Position numbers and translations under genes: made by a program
NCBI GenBank assembly: GCA_964430565.1
Contig: CAYSFD010000018.1
Location: forward strand, 62,001 to 126,000
Source of the DNA: VBDM01 sp964430565
GTDB lineage: Bacteria > Pseudomonadota > Gammaproteobacteria > Burkholderiales > SG8-39
DNA: 64,000 nt
Direction of reading: 5' to 3'
The notes under the pieces: model-generated
Database searches by the model: none
What the model was told of the DNA's origin: nothing
What the model saw: the letters and a program-made list of their open reading frames with translations, nothing else
Shown here: piece after piece, positions 32,782-41,454 of the stretch
How the letters are laid out: each line of letters opens with the position of its first letter
Numbering within the stretch: the first letter of the stretch is position 1

Positions 32782-33393
32782 TCATGGATGGGTGAAGTCC
32801 AGCCCGGTGTCGGGGAGCACGCCGTAAGGCTTGATCGGCACGCGGCCCGGGATTTCCAACGGCGGTAATTCCACGGCATCGACCGGAACGCCCATCTCCC
32901 GGGCGAGTTCCACCAGCGTCTCCGACATCACGAACTCACCCGGCCGCGCGAGGTGCAGCAGGCGGTTGGCAATGCTCACAACGTCGCCAAAAACAAACAG
33001 CTGCTCGGGGTGCGGGCTGTTTTCGGCGAAGCCTACGACGGCGTCCCCACAGTGCAAGCCCATAGACACCGCTGCGCGGATGCCGAAATCGCGCCGCCAC
33101 GTCTTCGCGAGGGCGGCGAATCCGCTCTGAATTTCCGCCGCCGCCTCGACCGCGTGCTGCGCATCGTCCTGCCCTGTGAAGGTCGCCATCACCGTGTCGC
33201 TGAGCACGTCCACCACGGCGCCCTCGCGTTCCTCGACGACCCTGCCAATGAAGGAAACGAATTCGCCGACGCGCGCAAGCACCACGCCCGGATCGAGCAT
33301 GTCCGACATGCCGGTGAAACCGCGCGTCTCGGCGAACAGGATCACCATCGGAGAGCGTTCCGGCTTGTCGACTTCGGATGCTCTTGTCGCCAT
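32782..33393 (-). CDS. class III nucleotide cyclase-like protein with altered catalytic residues
   Basis: A 203-residue protein consisting of a single class III adenylate/guanylate cyclase domain: VILFAETRGFTGMSDMLD, VVDVLSDTVMATFTG, IRAAVSMGLHCGDAVVGF, QLFVFGDVVSIANRLLHLA. Aligned by eye to active cyclases: the first metal Asp (FADxxGFT) is Glu, the usual base-specifying Lys before the GD motif is Asp, the G of GD is Ser, and the transition-state Asn (VNxAxR) is Ser (VSIANR); the Arg is kept. It may therefore be weakly active or a binding/regulatory protein. ATG 33393 follows GGAGAG; the longer frame is a shadow. Confidence 0.8.
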   Translation of the reverse strand: MATRASEVDKPERSPMVILFAETRGFTGMSDMLDPGVVLARVGEFVSFIGRVVEEREGAVVDVLSDTVMATFTGQDDAQHAVEAAAEIQSGFAALAKTWRRDFGIRAAVSMGLHCGDAVVGFAENSPHPEQLFVFGDVVSIANRLLHLARPGEFVMSETLVELAREMGVPVDAVELPPLEIPGRVPIKPYGVLPDTGLDFTHP

Positions 33394-33431
33394 TTCGCAG
33401 CTCTCCTCGCGAAACACCGCCGCTCGGGCCC

Positions 33432-35138
33432 TTAGCGCCGAGGGTTTTCCTCGAATAGAGCATAGGGTCCAACCGCGTACACGATCCTGCCACCGACCAT
33501 CGTGAGCAGGGATTCGATCCCGCCGATCTGATCGACCGGCGCCGTCATGTAATCCTTCGAGAGCACCGCAAGATCGGCGAGCTTGCCCAGCTCGATGGAG
33601 CCGCGCTTGCCCTCGTCGTGAGCAAACCACGCGCTGCCCATTGTATACATGCGCAGCGCCTCTTCGCGCGTCGGGGTCTCCTCCACTCCGCGCAGCGCCG
33701 TCCCCCCGACGGTCTTGCCGTCGAGCATCCAGCGCAGCGCGACGAACGGATTGTATGAGGCGACGCGGTGGGCGTCGGTACCGGCCCCGACCTTCACGCC
33801 GATTTTGAGCGCGGTCTTCATCGGCGGGGCGCGGCGCGCGGCCTCCATACCCTTATCCCTCTGGAAGCGCTCACCGTCGAAGTACATCGCGTCCTGCAAG
33901 GCCCAGCCCACTCCGAGCGTTTTCATGCGCTCGAGCGACGGGGCAGAAGCGTCGTTCAGGTGCGCGATGGCCCAGCGCAAGTCCTTGATCGGGGTTTCCT
34001 TGTCGACGCGCTCGAAGATATCGAGCAACTGGCCGACCGAGCGGTCGTTGTGCCAGTGCATGTTGAGCGACATTCGCCGCTCGGCCGCCCATTTGGCGAT
34101 CTCGTGGAGCTGCGCCTTGTCCGCCTCGGAAGGACTGTCGTTGTTGTACACGCCCCAGGCGACGTTTTCCCCGATGCCGTTGAAGCGCAGCATGTCGTCG
34201 CCGAAGCCCATCGGCACGAGCTGAGTGAGATTGCGGTAGTCCTCCAGCTCCGAGCCGCGCTTCTGGGCGAACACCGTGTAGGCGACGCGCAGGGTCAGCG
34301 TCCTGTCCTGCCAAACTTTGAACAGCGCCTGGTAGTCGCGCGGCGCCATGCCGAATCCGCCCGGGTCGATCACGCCGGTGAGCGCGAGGCGGTTGAGCTC
34401 GCGGAAGAACCTGCGCGTGCCCTCGACCCGCTGCTCGAAGCTCGGTGACGGAAGCCGCGCGAACAGCGCCGTGATGGTCGCGGTGTCTCCGCTGATTCCG
34501 CCGGTCGGACCGCCGCTCGCGTCCCGGTCGAGCTTGCCGCGCGGAGGCACGTCGGCATCGGCTGCGATGCCAAGCGATTTGAATGCCGCCGGCGTCATCA
34601 TCGCCCAGCCGTAGAAGAGTTGAACGTATACAGGATGGTCGGGCGCCGCGGCGACGAGCTCCGCCTGCGTGGGCCGCCGTTTTTCCTGGAACTGGTCGGG
34701 GGTCCAGCCTCCCGCGACGATCACCCAATCGCCCGGTTTCGCCGCGCGCGCGGCATCGCGGATGCGGGAGAGCGCCTCCGCGAGACTGGACGCGCCGATC
34801 CAATTCACCTCGATGCTGTAGGAAAGCGCCGCGCGGATCGCGTGAATATGCGAATCGATCAGGCCCGGGATCACGCTGCGGCCGCGCAGATTGACGACCC
34901 GTGTTTTGCGGCCGGCGAGTTTCATGATGTCGGCGGAACGGCCGAGCGAGGAAATCCTTCCGTCGCTTACGGCGAGCGCCTGCTGCACCGAGGAGCGCTC
35001 GTCCAGAGTCAGGATCTTGCCGTTGACCAGGATCATATCCGCGGTCTGGGCTCGCGCCGGACCGGTCAGGAAGAGCCCGAGCACGAAGAGCGCAAATAAG
35101 CCGATGAACCTTGCGATGGATTTGTTCAACTGGGTCAC
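33432..35138 (-). CDS. exported amidohydrolase (YtcJ-like)
   Basis: A 568-residue amidohydrolase with a signal peptide (IGLFALFVLGLFLTGPARAQ). The mature part reads ADMILVNGKILTLDERSSVQQALAVSDGRI, SVIPGLIDSHIHAI with the HxH metal motif, NMHWHNDRS, WAIAHLND and GVKVGAGTDAHRV with the terminal metal Asp, all typical of the YtcJ-like branch, which has large periplasmic members. A GTG starts the frame at 35138, following AGAGGGG. No operon partner on its strand apart from the cyclase gene 38 bases downstream. Substrate unknown; periplasmic hydrolysis of an imine, amide or ester is likely. Confidence 0.88.
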   Translation of the reverse strand: MTQLNKSIARFIGLFALFVLGLFLTGPARAQTADMILVNGKILTLDERSSVQQALAVSDGRISSLGRSADIMKLAGRKTRVVNLRGRSVIPGLIDSHIHAIRAALSYSIEVNWIGASSLAEALSRIRDAARAAKPGDWVIVAGGWTPDQFQEKRRPTQAELVAAAPDHPVYVQLFYGWAMMTPAAFKSLGIAADADVPPRGKLDRDASGGPTGGISGDTATITALFARLPSPSFEQRVEGTRRFFRELNRLALTGVIDPGGFGMAPRDYQALFKVWQDRTLTLRVAYTVFAQKRGSELEDYRNLTQLVPMGFGDDMLRFNGIGENVAWGVYNNDSPSEADKAQLHEIAKWAAERRMSLNMHWHNDRSVGQLLDIFERVDKETPIKDLRWAIAHLNDASAPSLERMKTLGVGWALQDAMYFDGERFQRDKGMEAARRAPPMKTALKIGVKVGAGTDAHRVASYNPFVALRWMLDGKTVGGTALRGVEETPTREEALRMYTMGSAWFAHDEGKRGSIELGKLADLAVLSKDYMTAPVDQIGGIESLLTMVGGRIVYAVGPYALFEENPRR

Positions 35139-35191
35139 CCCTCTCAGATCCGAGCGTTCAAATGCCCTTAGTTTAAACCGTCGGCCAGGGT

Positions 35192-35197
35192 TATAAT
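35192..35197 (+). promoter_or_regulatory. candidate -10 box TATAAT
   Basis: A perfect TATAAT at 35192-35197, 62 bases before the ATG of the lipoprotein gene at 35260. The -35 region is poor (about TTAGTT at 35168). The region is unusually A/T-rich for this window. Confidence 0.35.
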
Positions 35198-35259
35198 TTT
35201 TTCAGATTCGAATATTCCGAAATTTTCCTCACCCTGGCCCTCTCCCAACGGAGGAACTC

Positions 35260-35706
35260 ATGCAGCGCATCACCAGGATTCTGGCAATTCTCGGCATCGC
35301 CTCGGCGACCGCCCTGACCGGCGGATGCAAGACCCCGCCCACGCAGTCGGAGATGAAAGCCTACGAATACGGACCAAGTCCGGAAAACCACGAAAAGCTC
35401 ATCCGGGATTACCTTTCGACCAAGCTCCTGGATCCCGTCGGCGCGATCGTCGAGTTCAAGGCCGGCCCCAAGCGGCTCTACCAGCAGGACACGACGCTCC
35501 GCGCGCGCCAATACGGATGGGGCGTATGCGTGTGGATCAACGACAAGAACACCCGCGGCGCCTACGACAGCCCTTACCCGATGGTGTTTTTCATCCGCGA
35601 AGGAAAAATCGTCGGCGCGAACGGCGGCTCGGACGACAACGTTATCGGATGGCGCTACGCTCGCACCGGGTGCAACGAACTCGGCTCGCCGTTCGTCACG
35701 CGATAA
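35260..35706 (+). CDS. hypothetical lipoprotein
   Basis: A 148-residue protein with a lipoprotein signal (MQRITRILAILGIASATALTGGCKT; lipobox LTGGC, modified Cys about residue 23). The mature body has LIRDYLSTKLLDPVGAIVEFK, QYGWGVCVWINDKNTRGAYDS, YPMVFFIREGKIVGANGGSDDNVIGWRYART. I recognise no family. GGAGGA lies a few bases before the ATG. It precedes the Bug receptor gene by 93 bases on the same strand. Confidence 0.78.
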   Translation: MQRITRILAILGIASATALTGGCKTPPTQSEMKAYEYGPSPENHEKLIRDYLSTKLLDPVGAIVEFKAGPKRLYQQDTTLRARQYGWGVCVWINDKNTRGAYDSPYPMVFFIREGKIVGANGGSDDNVIGWRYARTGCNELGSPFVTR

Positions 35707-35799
35707 TCGATCGGCCGGCCCCGCCGAACCTGAGCCTCGAGTGCGGGTGGTACAATCGCCCGCACAAATTCGACCGGATTTCCACGGAGGAAAGATCTC

Positions 35800-36762
35800 A
35801 TGTACCGCTTGGTTGCGCTCTTCATGTCCCTGCTTGCTGCCTATCCCCAGGCGGCGCTTCCGCAGGACTATCCGCGCAGGCCGATCAGGATGATCATGCC
35901 CAACGCGCCGGGAGCTTCGGTCGATGTCATCGGCCGCATCGTCGCGCTGAAGCTGGGCGAGGCTCTCGGCGAGCAAATCGTAGTCGAGAACCGCGCCGGC
36001 GCGGGCGGCGCGATCGGCATGGAGGGCCTGAAGAATGCGGCGCCCGACGGCTACACCGTGCTCGGCGCGTCGACCGCGGCCATGTCCATCATTCCCAACC
36101 TGCGCAAGAACCTCCCCTACGACCCGCTCAAAGACTTCGCCTACGTATCGCTGTATGCGATCACACCCAACGCGCTGGTCGTCAATCCAAACGTCCCGGC
36201 CGCTTCGACTCGCGAGCTGATCGACTACCTGAAAGCACGCGGGCCGCAGACCAACATGGCCTCGGCCGGACCCGGCTCGCAGAGCCACCTCGCGGGCGTG
36301 CTGTTCATGCAGATGACCGGCGCGCAGTCGGTTCACGTTCCATACAAAGGGGGCGGTCCATCTGTCGCCTCGATCGTGGCTAACGAGTCGCAGTGGTCGA
36401 TCACGCCTGCGCCCGCGGTCGTCGCTTTCCTCAAGCAGAACCGACTGCGGATGCTCGCGCACTCGCTACCCGAGCGCAGTCCTCTGTTCCCGGACGTTCC
36501 GACCATCGGCGAGACCGTTCCCGGCTACACCTACAGCGGCTGGACCGGGCTGATGCTGCCCAAGGGAACGCCGCAGCCCGTCATCGAAAAACTGCGCGGC
36601 ACGCTGCTGAAAGTGGCGGCGACTCCCGAGTTCAGGGAGATGATCTCGAACCAGGGTGCGGTGGTGCAGACCAGCACGCCTGAGGAGTTTGCGAAACTCG
36701 TCGCCGTCGAGATCGAGGCCATGGGCAAAGCGGTCAAGGCGGCGAATCTCACCATCGAATGA
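35800..36762 (+). CDS. Bug/TctC-family periplasmic solute receptor
   Basis: A 320-residue Bug receptor. The signal peptide is residues 1 to about 20 (AAYPQAALPQ). Mature features DYPRRPIRMIM, ASVDVIGRIVALKLGE, VVENRAGAGGAIG, PDGYT, RKNLPYDPLKDFAYVSLY, VPYKGGGPS and TIGETVPGYTYSGWTGLMLP match the family. GGAGG lies 7 bases upstream of the ATG. It comes before the dehydrogenase/creatininase/cupin operon on the same strand, so its ligand may feed that pathway. Confidence 0.94.
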   Translation: MYRLVALFMSLLAAYPQAALPQDYPRRPIRMIMPNAPGASVDVIGRIVALKLGEALGEQIVVENRAGAGGAIGMEGLKNAAPDGYTVLGASTAAMSIIPNLRKNLPYDPLKDFAYVSLYAITPNALVVNPNVPAASTRELIDYLKARGPQTNMASAGPGSQSHLAGVLFMQMTGAQSVHVPYKGGGPSVASIVANESQWSITPAPAVVAFLKQNRLRMLAHSLPERSPLFPDVPTIGETVPGYTYSGWTGLMLPKGTPQPVIEKLRGTLLKVAATPEFREMISNQGAVVQTSTPEEFAKLVAVEIEAMGKAVKAANLTIE

Positions 36763-36792
36763 GCCGGTCCCGGTCAAGCTAGGCATCGTTCC

Positions 36793-37290
36793 ATGGAACT
36801 CATAAAAATGTATGTGGCTCGCGGAGGAGTGAGCGTAACTTCCCTGACTCAATGGGGAAAGGACGAATTTTCGTCTTTTACGAGCGATTGGCTTCCTCAC
36901 TATCTGACCTGGAGAGGCACAGATGGGCAGAGGCAGACTTTACTGGGATACAGCACAGCTTTTTTTGCCAAGATATACAGTGCGAGCCCTTCCACGGCGG
37001 ATTCATCCAACGTGATTGTTTTGAACAGAGGGTACAAGGAAGACGACTTGGGGAAGCTGGTGGAGACCAAGGGTGTTGAAATCAACCGATACGATCTCAG
37101 GAAATTCTGGAGCGATACCTGGAGGCATGCGGTCCACTGGACTTACTTCGACGCCGATAGGGGAAACTATTCCATATACAGTGTTGAGATCGATGCCAAG
37201 AAATATGGGGCCTTTCGAACCAGCTCGGTGTTCCACATGCAAGGTTCAAAAAGGCCGGTAAGAAGTCCGGCGCCTTCGACAAATAGCTGA
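36793..37290 (+). CDS. unknown protein, lower G+C than neighbours
   Basis: A 165-residue ORF I do not recognise. It is rich in Ser, Thr, Lys and aromatic residues (WGKDEFSSFTSDWLPHYLTWRG, FWSDTWRHAVHWTYFDADRGNYSIY). Its base composition is clearly lower in G+C: the line 36841-36900 holds 29 G+C in 60, while flanking genes are far richer. No signal peptide or Shine-Dalgarno is clear. It may be an acquired or degenerate insert between the Bug gene and the dehydrogenase operon. It is real only if expressed. Confidence 0.5.
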   Translation: MELIKMYVARGGVSVTSLTQWGKDEFSSFTSDWLPHYLTWRGTDGQRQTLLGYSTAFFAKIYSASPSTADSSNVIVLNRGYKEDDLGKLVETKGVEINRYDLRKFWSDTWRHAVHWTYFDADRGNYSIYSVEIDAKKYGAFRTSSVFHMQGSKRPVRSPAPSTNS

Positions 37291-37302
37291 TCCAAGTATC
37301 CA

Positions 37303-38391
37303 ATGAGCCAGGTCCCGGTCGAGCTCGGCATCGTCGGCCTAGGGCGCTGGGCCAGGGTGCTCGCGCGCGCGGCGCTGCGATCGCCGAAATTGAAGATCGT
37401 CTCCGGCTACACGCGCAGCCTGGAAAAGCGCGAGGCTTTTTCCAGGGAATTCGGGATTCCCGCAGTCGCCGAGCTGCGCCAGATGCTCGCCGACCCCGAG
37501 ATTCGCGGCGTCATCCTCACCGTCCCAAACGAGCAGCATTTTCCGGTTGCCGAGCAGGCGGCGCGCGCGGGCAAGCACGTTTACACGGAAAAGCCGATCG
37601 CACATACGCTCGAAGACGGCGTGCGCATCTGCGAGTTGGAAAAGCAGCATGGCATCCGCATCGTCGTCGGCCACTCGGCGCGGCTGCTCGCCGGCACGCG
37701 CGCAATAAAAGCCGCGATCGAGCGCGGCGAGTTGGGACGCATCGCCTGCATCGAGGCCAACTTCTCCAACGAGCGCGCCCTGGAGTTCACGCCGCAAGAC
37801 TGGCGCTGGTATCGCGCGCAATGCCCCGGGGGGCCGCTCTCGCAGCTCGCCATCCACCAGTTCGATTCGCTCGCCTGCCTGGGCGGGGAGATCGTCGAGG
37901 TGATGTCCATGGCTTCGAAGCTTTCCCCCGTCGGCGCCGAAGTCGATGACCAGTCGATGACGCTCGCCAAGTTCGCCGACGGCAAGCTCGGCTACGTCGG
38001 CTCGTCATGGACTTCACCCGGCGTCTACTCGATCCGCTGCTTTGGCCAGAAGGGCTTGATGCACTATGAAGTCGATTTCGGCGCCTGGGACACGCCCGAG
38101 CGCCTGCACGAATCCTCCGCGCTGTACATCCAGCGCGGCAAGGACGGCTACGGCAAGCGCGAGCCGCTCGAGCTGCCGCAATCCAATATGTTCGTTGATG
38201 AACTGGAGAGCTTCGCCGACGCCATCGCCACCGGCAAACGCTCGGAACTCACCGCCGAGAACGGCCTCGCCGCGACGGCAGCGGTGAACGCCGCGCTGCT
38301 TTCGATCGAGCGCGGCGGCAAGGCGGTCGCGCTCGCCGAAGTGATCGAGGAAGCCCGCGCCCGCGTGCGACGCCAGGCGAAGGCGGCGTAA
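37303..38391 (+). CDS. Gfo/Idh/MocA-family oxidoreductase
   Basis: A 362-residue NAD(P)-dependent dehydrogenase. The Rossmann domain is LGIVGLGRWARVLARAALR and the family EKP motif is in HVYTEKPIAHT near residue 96, with the conserved Asp/His block in CPGGPLSQLAIHQFDSLACLGGE near residue 185. Length is standard. First enzyme of a compact operon with a creatininase-family hydrolase, a cupin and a 2-hydroxyacid dehydrogenase. Substrate is likely a sugar acid or polyol; not determinable. Confidence 0.9.
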   Translation: MSQVPVELGIVGLGRWARVLARAALRSPKLKIVSGYTRSLEKREAFSREFGIPAVAELRQMLADPEIRGVILTVPNEQHFPVAEQAARAGKHVYTEKPIAHTLEDGVRICELEKQHGIRIVVGHSARLLAGTRAIKAAIERGELGRIACIEANFSNERALEFTPQDWRWYRAQCPGGPLSQLAIHQFDSLACLGGEIVEVMSMASKLSPVGAEVDDQSMTLAKFADGKLGYVGSSWTSPGVYSIRCFGQKGLMHYEVDFGAWDTPERLHESSALYIQRGKDGYGKREPLELPQSNMFVDELESFADAIATGKRSELTAENGLAATAAVNAALLSIERGGKAVALAEVIEEARARVRRQAKAA

Positions 38392-38410
38392 CTCTCGCAA
38401 GAAGAACCTC

Positions 38411-39211
38411 ATGCATACCCGCCAATTCATCGAACTGACCCAGCCGGAAATCGCGGCGCAGCTCAAAAAGAACCCGCTCGTCATCTTTCTCGCCGGCAGC
38501 GTCGAGCAGCACGGTCCCCATCTTCCCACCGGCACCGACATCTTCGCGAGCATCGCGATCGGGGAGGAAGTCGCCAGGCGTTTGGACGCGCTGGTCCTCC
38601 CGGCGTGTCCGTTCGGTGTTACGCCCATGCATATGCCCTTCGAAGGCACGATCACCTTCACGCCCGAGACTTACATCCGCGTGGTGAAGGAAGTCTGCGT
38701 GTCCACCGCGATGCACGGTGCGAGGTATCTCCTCATCATCAACTGGCACGAAGGCAACATCCCGTCGCTTGCGATCGCGGCGGAATCGCTGCACCGCGAC
38801 CACGGCATGACCGTGCTCACTGCGCAGGCCTGCTACGTCGCCGCCGAAATGTACGGCAAGGACATGGGCGGACTCACCCACGGCGGGGAGATCGAGGCGC
38901 ACGCCGTGCTCGCCTTCCGTCCGGATCTCGTGCACCTCGAACGCATCGAGCAATCCTCCGACCACGGCCACGGCCGAAAGTGGGACAAGCTGCGAAGGAC
39001 GCGCAGCTTCCAGCCGGTGCTCACCGACATCCGCAGCATCGCCCCCACCGGCTGGTACGGCAGCCCCGAGCAGGCGACCGTCGAGAAAGGCCGGGCGATG
39101 CTCGAAGGCGTCGCCGATGCGATCGCGCGCGAGGCCGCCGACATCTTCAAGCAGCTCGACGAAGTCCAGGGCGGGACGGCCGAGCTGCGCCACCTGCGCA
39201 AAGTGAAGTAG
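38411..39211 (+). CDS. creatininase-family hydrolase
   Basis: A 266-residue zinc-type amidohydrolase of the creatininase family. Metal-site motifs: SVEQHGPHLPTGTD (Glu, His, Asp), INWHEGN (canonical NGHGGN with G-to-W and G-to-E), and THGGEIEAHAVLAFRPDLV (canonical HAGExETS). The metal ligands remain but the surrounding residues deviate, so specificity may differ from creatinine. Its stop is followed directly by the cupin ATG. Cleaves cyclic or amide C-N bonds. Confidence 0.88.
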   Translation: MHTRQFIELTQPEIAAQLKKNPLVIFLAGSVEQHGPHLPTGTDIFASIAIGEEVARRLDALVLPACPFGVTPMHMPFEGTITFTPETYIRVVKEVCVSTAMHGARYLLIINWHEGNIPSLAIAAESLHRDHGMTVLTAQACYVAAEMYGKDMGGLTHGGEIEAHAVLAFRPDLVHLERIEQSSDHGHGRKWDKLRRTRSFQPVLTDIRSIAPTGWYGSPEQATVEKGRAMLEGVADAIAREAADIFKQLDEVQGGTAELRHLRKVK

Positions 39212-39586
39212 ATGGCACGCGTCTTTCGGCAGGCGGAAGCAAAGGCGATGGGTCTTGTCGGGCGCAAGTCACTCGAGATCGCATCCGGGGAGCGCGGTAC
39301 GCAGAACGTGACGCTGCGGCTGGTGGAGATTCCCGTTGCGCACCCGACCGACAAGCCGCGCGGCCGCCACCGGCACGAGGGCTTCGAGGAATGCATCCAC
39401 GTGCTCTCCGGCGAAGGTTGCACCGAGGCCGACAGCGGCAAGTTCCCGCTCAAGGCGGGCGACACGATCGTGGTCCCGCCCGGCGAGATGCACGTGACGC
39501 GCAACACCGGCACGGAGCCGCTCATGCTGCTGTGCTTCTTCCCCGTGGGCAATGTTTCTGCCCGCACGCGCGAGCCTGCGGCGTAA
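39212..39586 (+). CDS. cupin-domain protein
   Basis: A 124-residue cupin: HEGFEECIHVLSGEGCTEADSGKFPLKAGDTIVVPPGEMHVTRNTG. Motif 1 holds His and Glu ligands and motif 2 a further His (GEMH), so a metal centre is plausible. There is no gap to the genes on either side (starts immediately after the creatininase stop, ends immediately before the next ATG). Accessory role in the same pathway, unknown. Confidence 0.85.
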   Translation: MARVFRQAEAKAMGLVGRKSLEIASGERGTQNVTLRLVEIPVAHPTDKPRGRHRHEGFEECIHVLSGEGCTEADSGKFPLKAGDTIVVPPGEMHVTRNTGTEPLMLLCFFPVGNVSARTREPAA

Positions 39587-40567
39587 ATGACGTTCGATGT
39601 GGTCTGCCTCCGACCGGAGGCGGATTTCCTGCGGGTCGGCATCGTGCCACCGAAAGCGCTGAAGATCGCCTACCGTGCTCCGGACGACGCCCAGCTTGCC
39701 CAGTTGCTCCGCGAAGCGCGCGCGCTCGTCATGCCCGCGATAGGACCCAAGCTCTCCGCGTCGCTCATGGAAGGAAGCGCGCTCAAGCTGATCCAGGTCA
39801 CCGGCGCCGGCGTGGACCGACTCGATGAGCCGGCACTCAAGCTTCTGGGCATTCCCGTCGCCAATTCCCCCGGCGGAAGCAACGACGCGGTGGCCGAGTA
39901 CGTCCTGACCGCGGCATCGATGCTCCTTCGCCGCTTTGCCTGGAGCGGCGAGGAAGTGCGCGCCGGGCGCTACAAGGAATTCCGCGCGGCGATGCTCGCT
40001 GCGAATCTCACCGGTTTGCACGGAATGACCGTCGGCATCATCGGCATGGGAACGATCGGACTTGCCGTGGCGAAAGCCCTGCGCACCTTTGGCTGCGAGA
40101 TTCTCTACTACGACCCCTCGCCTCGCGATCCGAAAGCCGTGTCGCAGCTCGGTGCAACATCCGTGACGCTGGAGGTGCTGCTCGCCCGCTCGGACGTCGT
40201 GACGATCCACGTGCCGCTCATTCCAGCGACCCAAGGCATGATAGGCGCGCCGCAGCTGGGCAGGATGAAGAAGGACGCCATCCTCATCAACGCCGCGCGC
40301 GGCGGCATCGTCGACGAAGCCGCGCTTGCCGAAGCGCTGCGCTCCGGAAAGCTGGGCGGCGCTGCGGTCGACGTCTATTCTTCCGAGCCGCCGGAGGCCA
40401 CGAATCCCCTCCTCTCGCTCGAAGGCGAAGCGGCCCGCCGCCTACTCCTGACCCCTCATATCGCCGGCGTCACGCGCCAGGCTCAAGCGGCGCTCTTCCG
40501 GGAAGCGTGGAAAAACGTCGCGCGCGTGCTCGTAGAGGGATTCGCGCCGCTGAATCGCGTCTATTGA
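39587..40567 (+). CDS. D-isomer 2-hydroxyacid dehydrogenase
   Basis: A 326-residue NAD-dependent dehydrogenase. NAD-binding motif MTVGIIGMGTIGLAVAKAL near residue 145; substrate Arg in INAARGGIVDEAALAEAL near residue 238; the Glu in DVYSSEPPEATNP near residue 265; and the catalytic His in LLLTPHIAGVT near residue 290. All catalytic residues are present. ATG directly follows the cupin stop. Reduces a 2-oxoacid or oxidises a 2-hydroxyacid in the operon's pathway. Confidence 0.92.
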   Translation: MTFDVVCLRPEADFLRVGIVPPKALKIAYRAPDDAQLAQLLREARALVMPAIGPKLSASLMEGSALKLIQVTGAGVDRLDEPALKLLGIPVANSPGGSNDAVAEYVLTAASMLLRRFAWSGEEVRAGRYKEFRAAMLAANLTGLHGMTVGIIGMGTIGLAVAKALRTFGCEILYYDPSPRDPKAVSQLGATSVTLEVLLARSDVVTIHVPLIPATQGMIGAPQLGRMKKDAILINAARGGIVDEAALAEALRSGKLGGAAVDVYSSEPPEATNPLLSLEGEAARRLLLTPHIAGVTRQAQAALFREAWKNVARVLVEGFAPLNRVY

Positions 40568-40687
40568 TTCAGCCAGGCGCTGGTACAGATACAACCGCGT
40601 GCGCCGCGCGGCACATAGCTGAGCATGATCATGCGCGCGCTCCCACATAGAGGGCCACTGGGTTGATGCGGAACGGCCACCTTAGAA

Positions 40688-41121
40688 TCAAATCACAAGC
40701 ACGGTCAAGCGCTCACGCCGCAACAGCTTCTTGAAATCCGCGTCGAAGGTCACCAGATGCTCGCCCAGTTGCATGATGGTTGCTGTGAGCCACGCGTCGG
40801 GAACACTGTTGGACTTGATTTGCTTTTCAAGGCAAAAGTGACGCAGAAGCGGCCATTCAGCCCCCACCTCCGGCATATCAACGCCGGGGACGGAAAGCAG
40901 TGCGTCTACAAAAGCGACCGCCTCCTTCACCGGCGTTGGAGTCACGAAAATTCTCGGATTCGTTACCAGCCGCAAAAAACTGGCTACGACCATGGGCGGC
41001 AGCTTGAGGCTTGCGCCGGCTGCACAGGCGTCTAATGCATCTTCCAACCAGGAACGTGCGATCTGATGTGAAGGTGATCGCCACGCGAGGCTGCGACCAG
41101 GACATTGACGTCCAGGACCAT
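40688..41121 (-). pseudogene. vapC: frameshifted VapC-type PIN toxin
   Basis: The reading frame from the ATG at 41121 gives MVLDVNVLVAASRGDHLHI, the N-terminus of a PIN-domain toxin with its first Asp, then stops after 29 codons. One base off-frame, sequence from about 41080 continues IARSWLEDALDACAAG and runs to 40688, with PDAWLTATIMQLGEHLVTFDADF holding the later acidic residues. A single inserted base would restore a normal length toxin of about 143 residues. The antitoxin gene is intact and starts 6 bases upstream. The toxin is therefore inactive unless the shift is programmed or is a sequence error. Confidence 0.8.
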
Positions 41122-41127
41122 CGCAAT

Positions 41128-41400
41128 TCAGCGAACCGAATTGTCGTCCGCGGCTTCGAGCATGTCTTTGTTGCTCAAGGGATTGATGCCAGCCACTAAT
41201 CCGCTCTTGCGTTTTCCCTTGACCGAGAACACCGGTACTTTGGAAACGCCCTTCTTTGTTGCCACAATTGGCCGGTTTCCCGCACGCAGACGAAGTTCCA
41301 ATCCTTCTTCGATCAGGCGCGTCAGGCTGCTGCGCTGCCGTGCCGCGAAAGACTTGGCGCTGGCGAGAAGGGTGTCGTTGAGATCGAGCGTGGTTTTCAT
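41128..41400 (-). CDS. vapB: VapB-type antitoxin
   Basis: A 90-residue protein. The N-terminus MKTTLDLNDTLLASAKSFAARQRSSLTRLIEEGLELRLR matches ribbon-helix-helix antitoxins. The C-terminal half (VPVFSVKGKRKSGLVAGINPLSNKDMLEAADD) is the toxin-binding tail pattern, with the ML.AADD end typical of VapB. ATG at 41400 with the family start MKTTLDL. It precedes the frameshifted vapC by 6 bases, so it is the remaining half of a damaged pair. Confidence 0.85.
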   Translation of the reverse strand: MKTTLDLNDTLLASAKSFAARQRSSLTRLIEEGLELRLRAGNRPIVATKKGVSKVPVFSVKGKRKSGLVAGINPLSNKDMLEAADDNSVR

Positions 41401-41454
41401 AGGATAGACCATACAGATTTCTGTATTCCTTTCAAGTCCTGCCTGGACATCGCC

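Noticed and set aside
40568..40687. Possible small gene or attachment site
   Set aside because: Only a 12-base palindrome (GCATGATCATGC at 40623-40634) with no other support.
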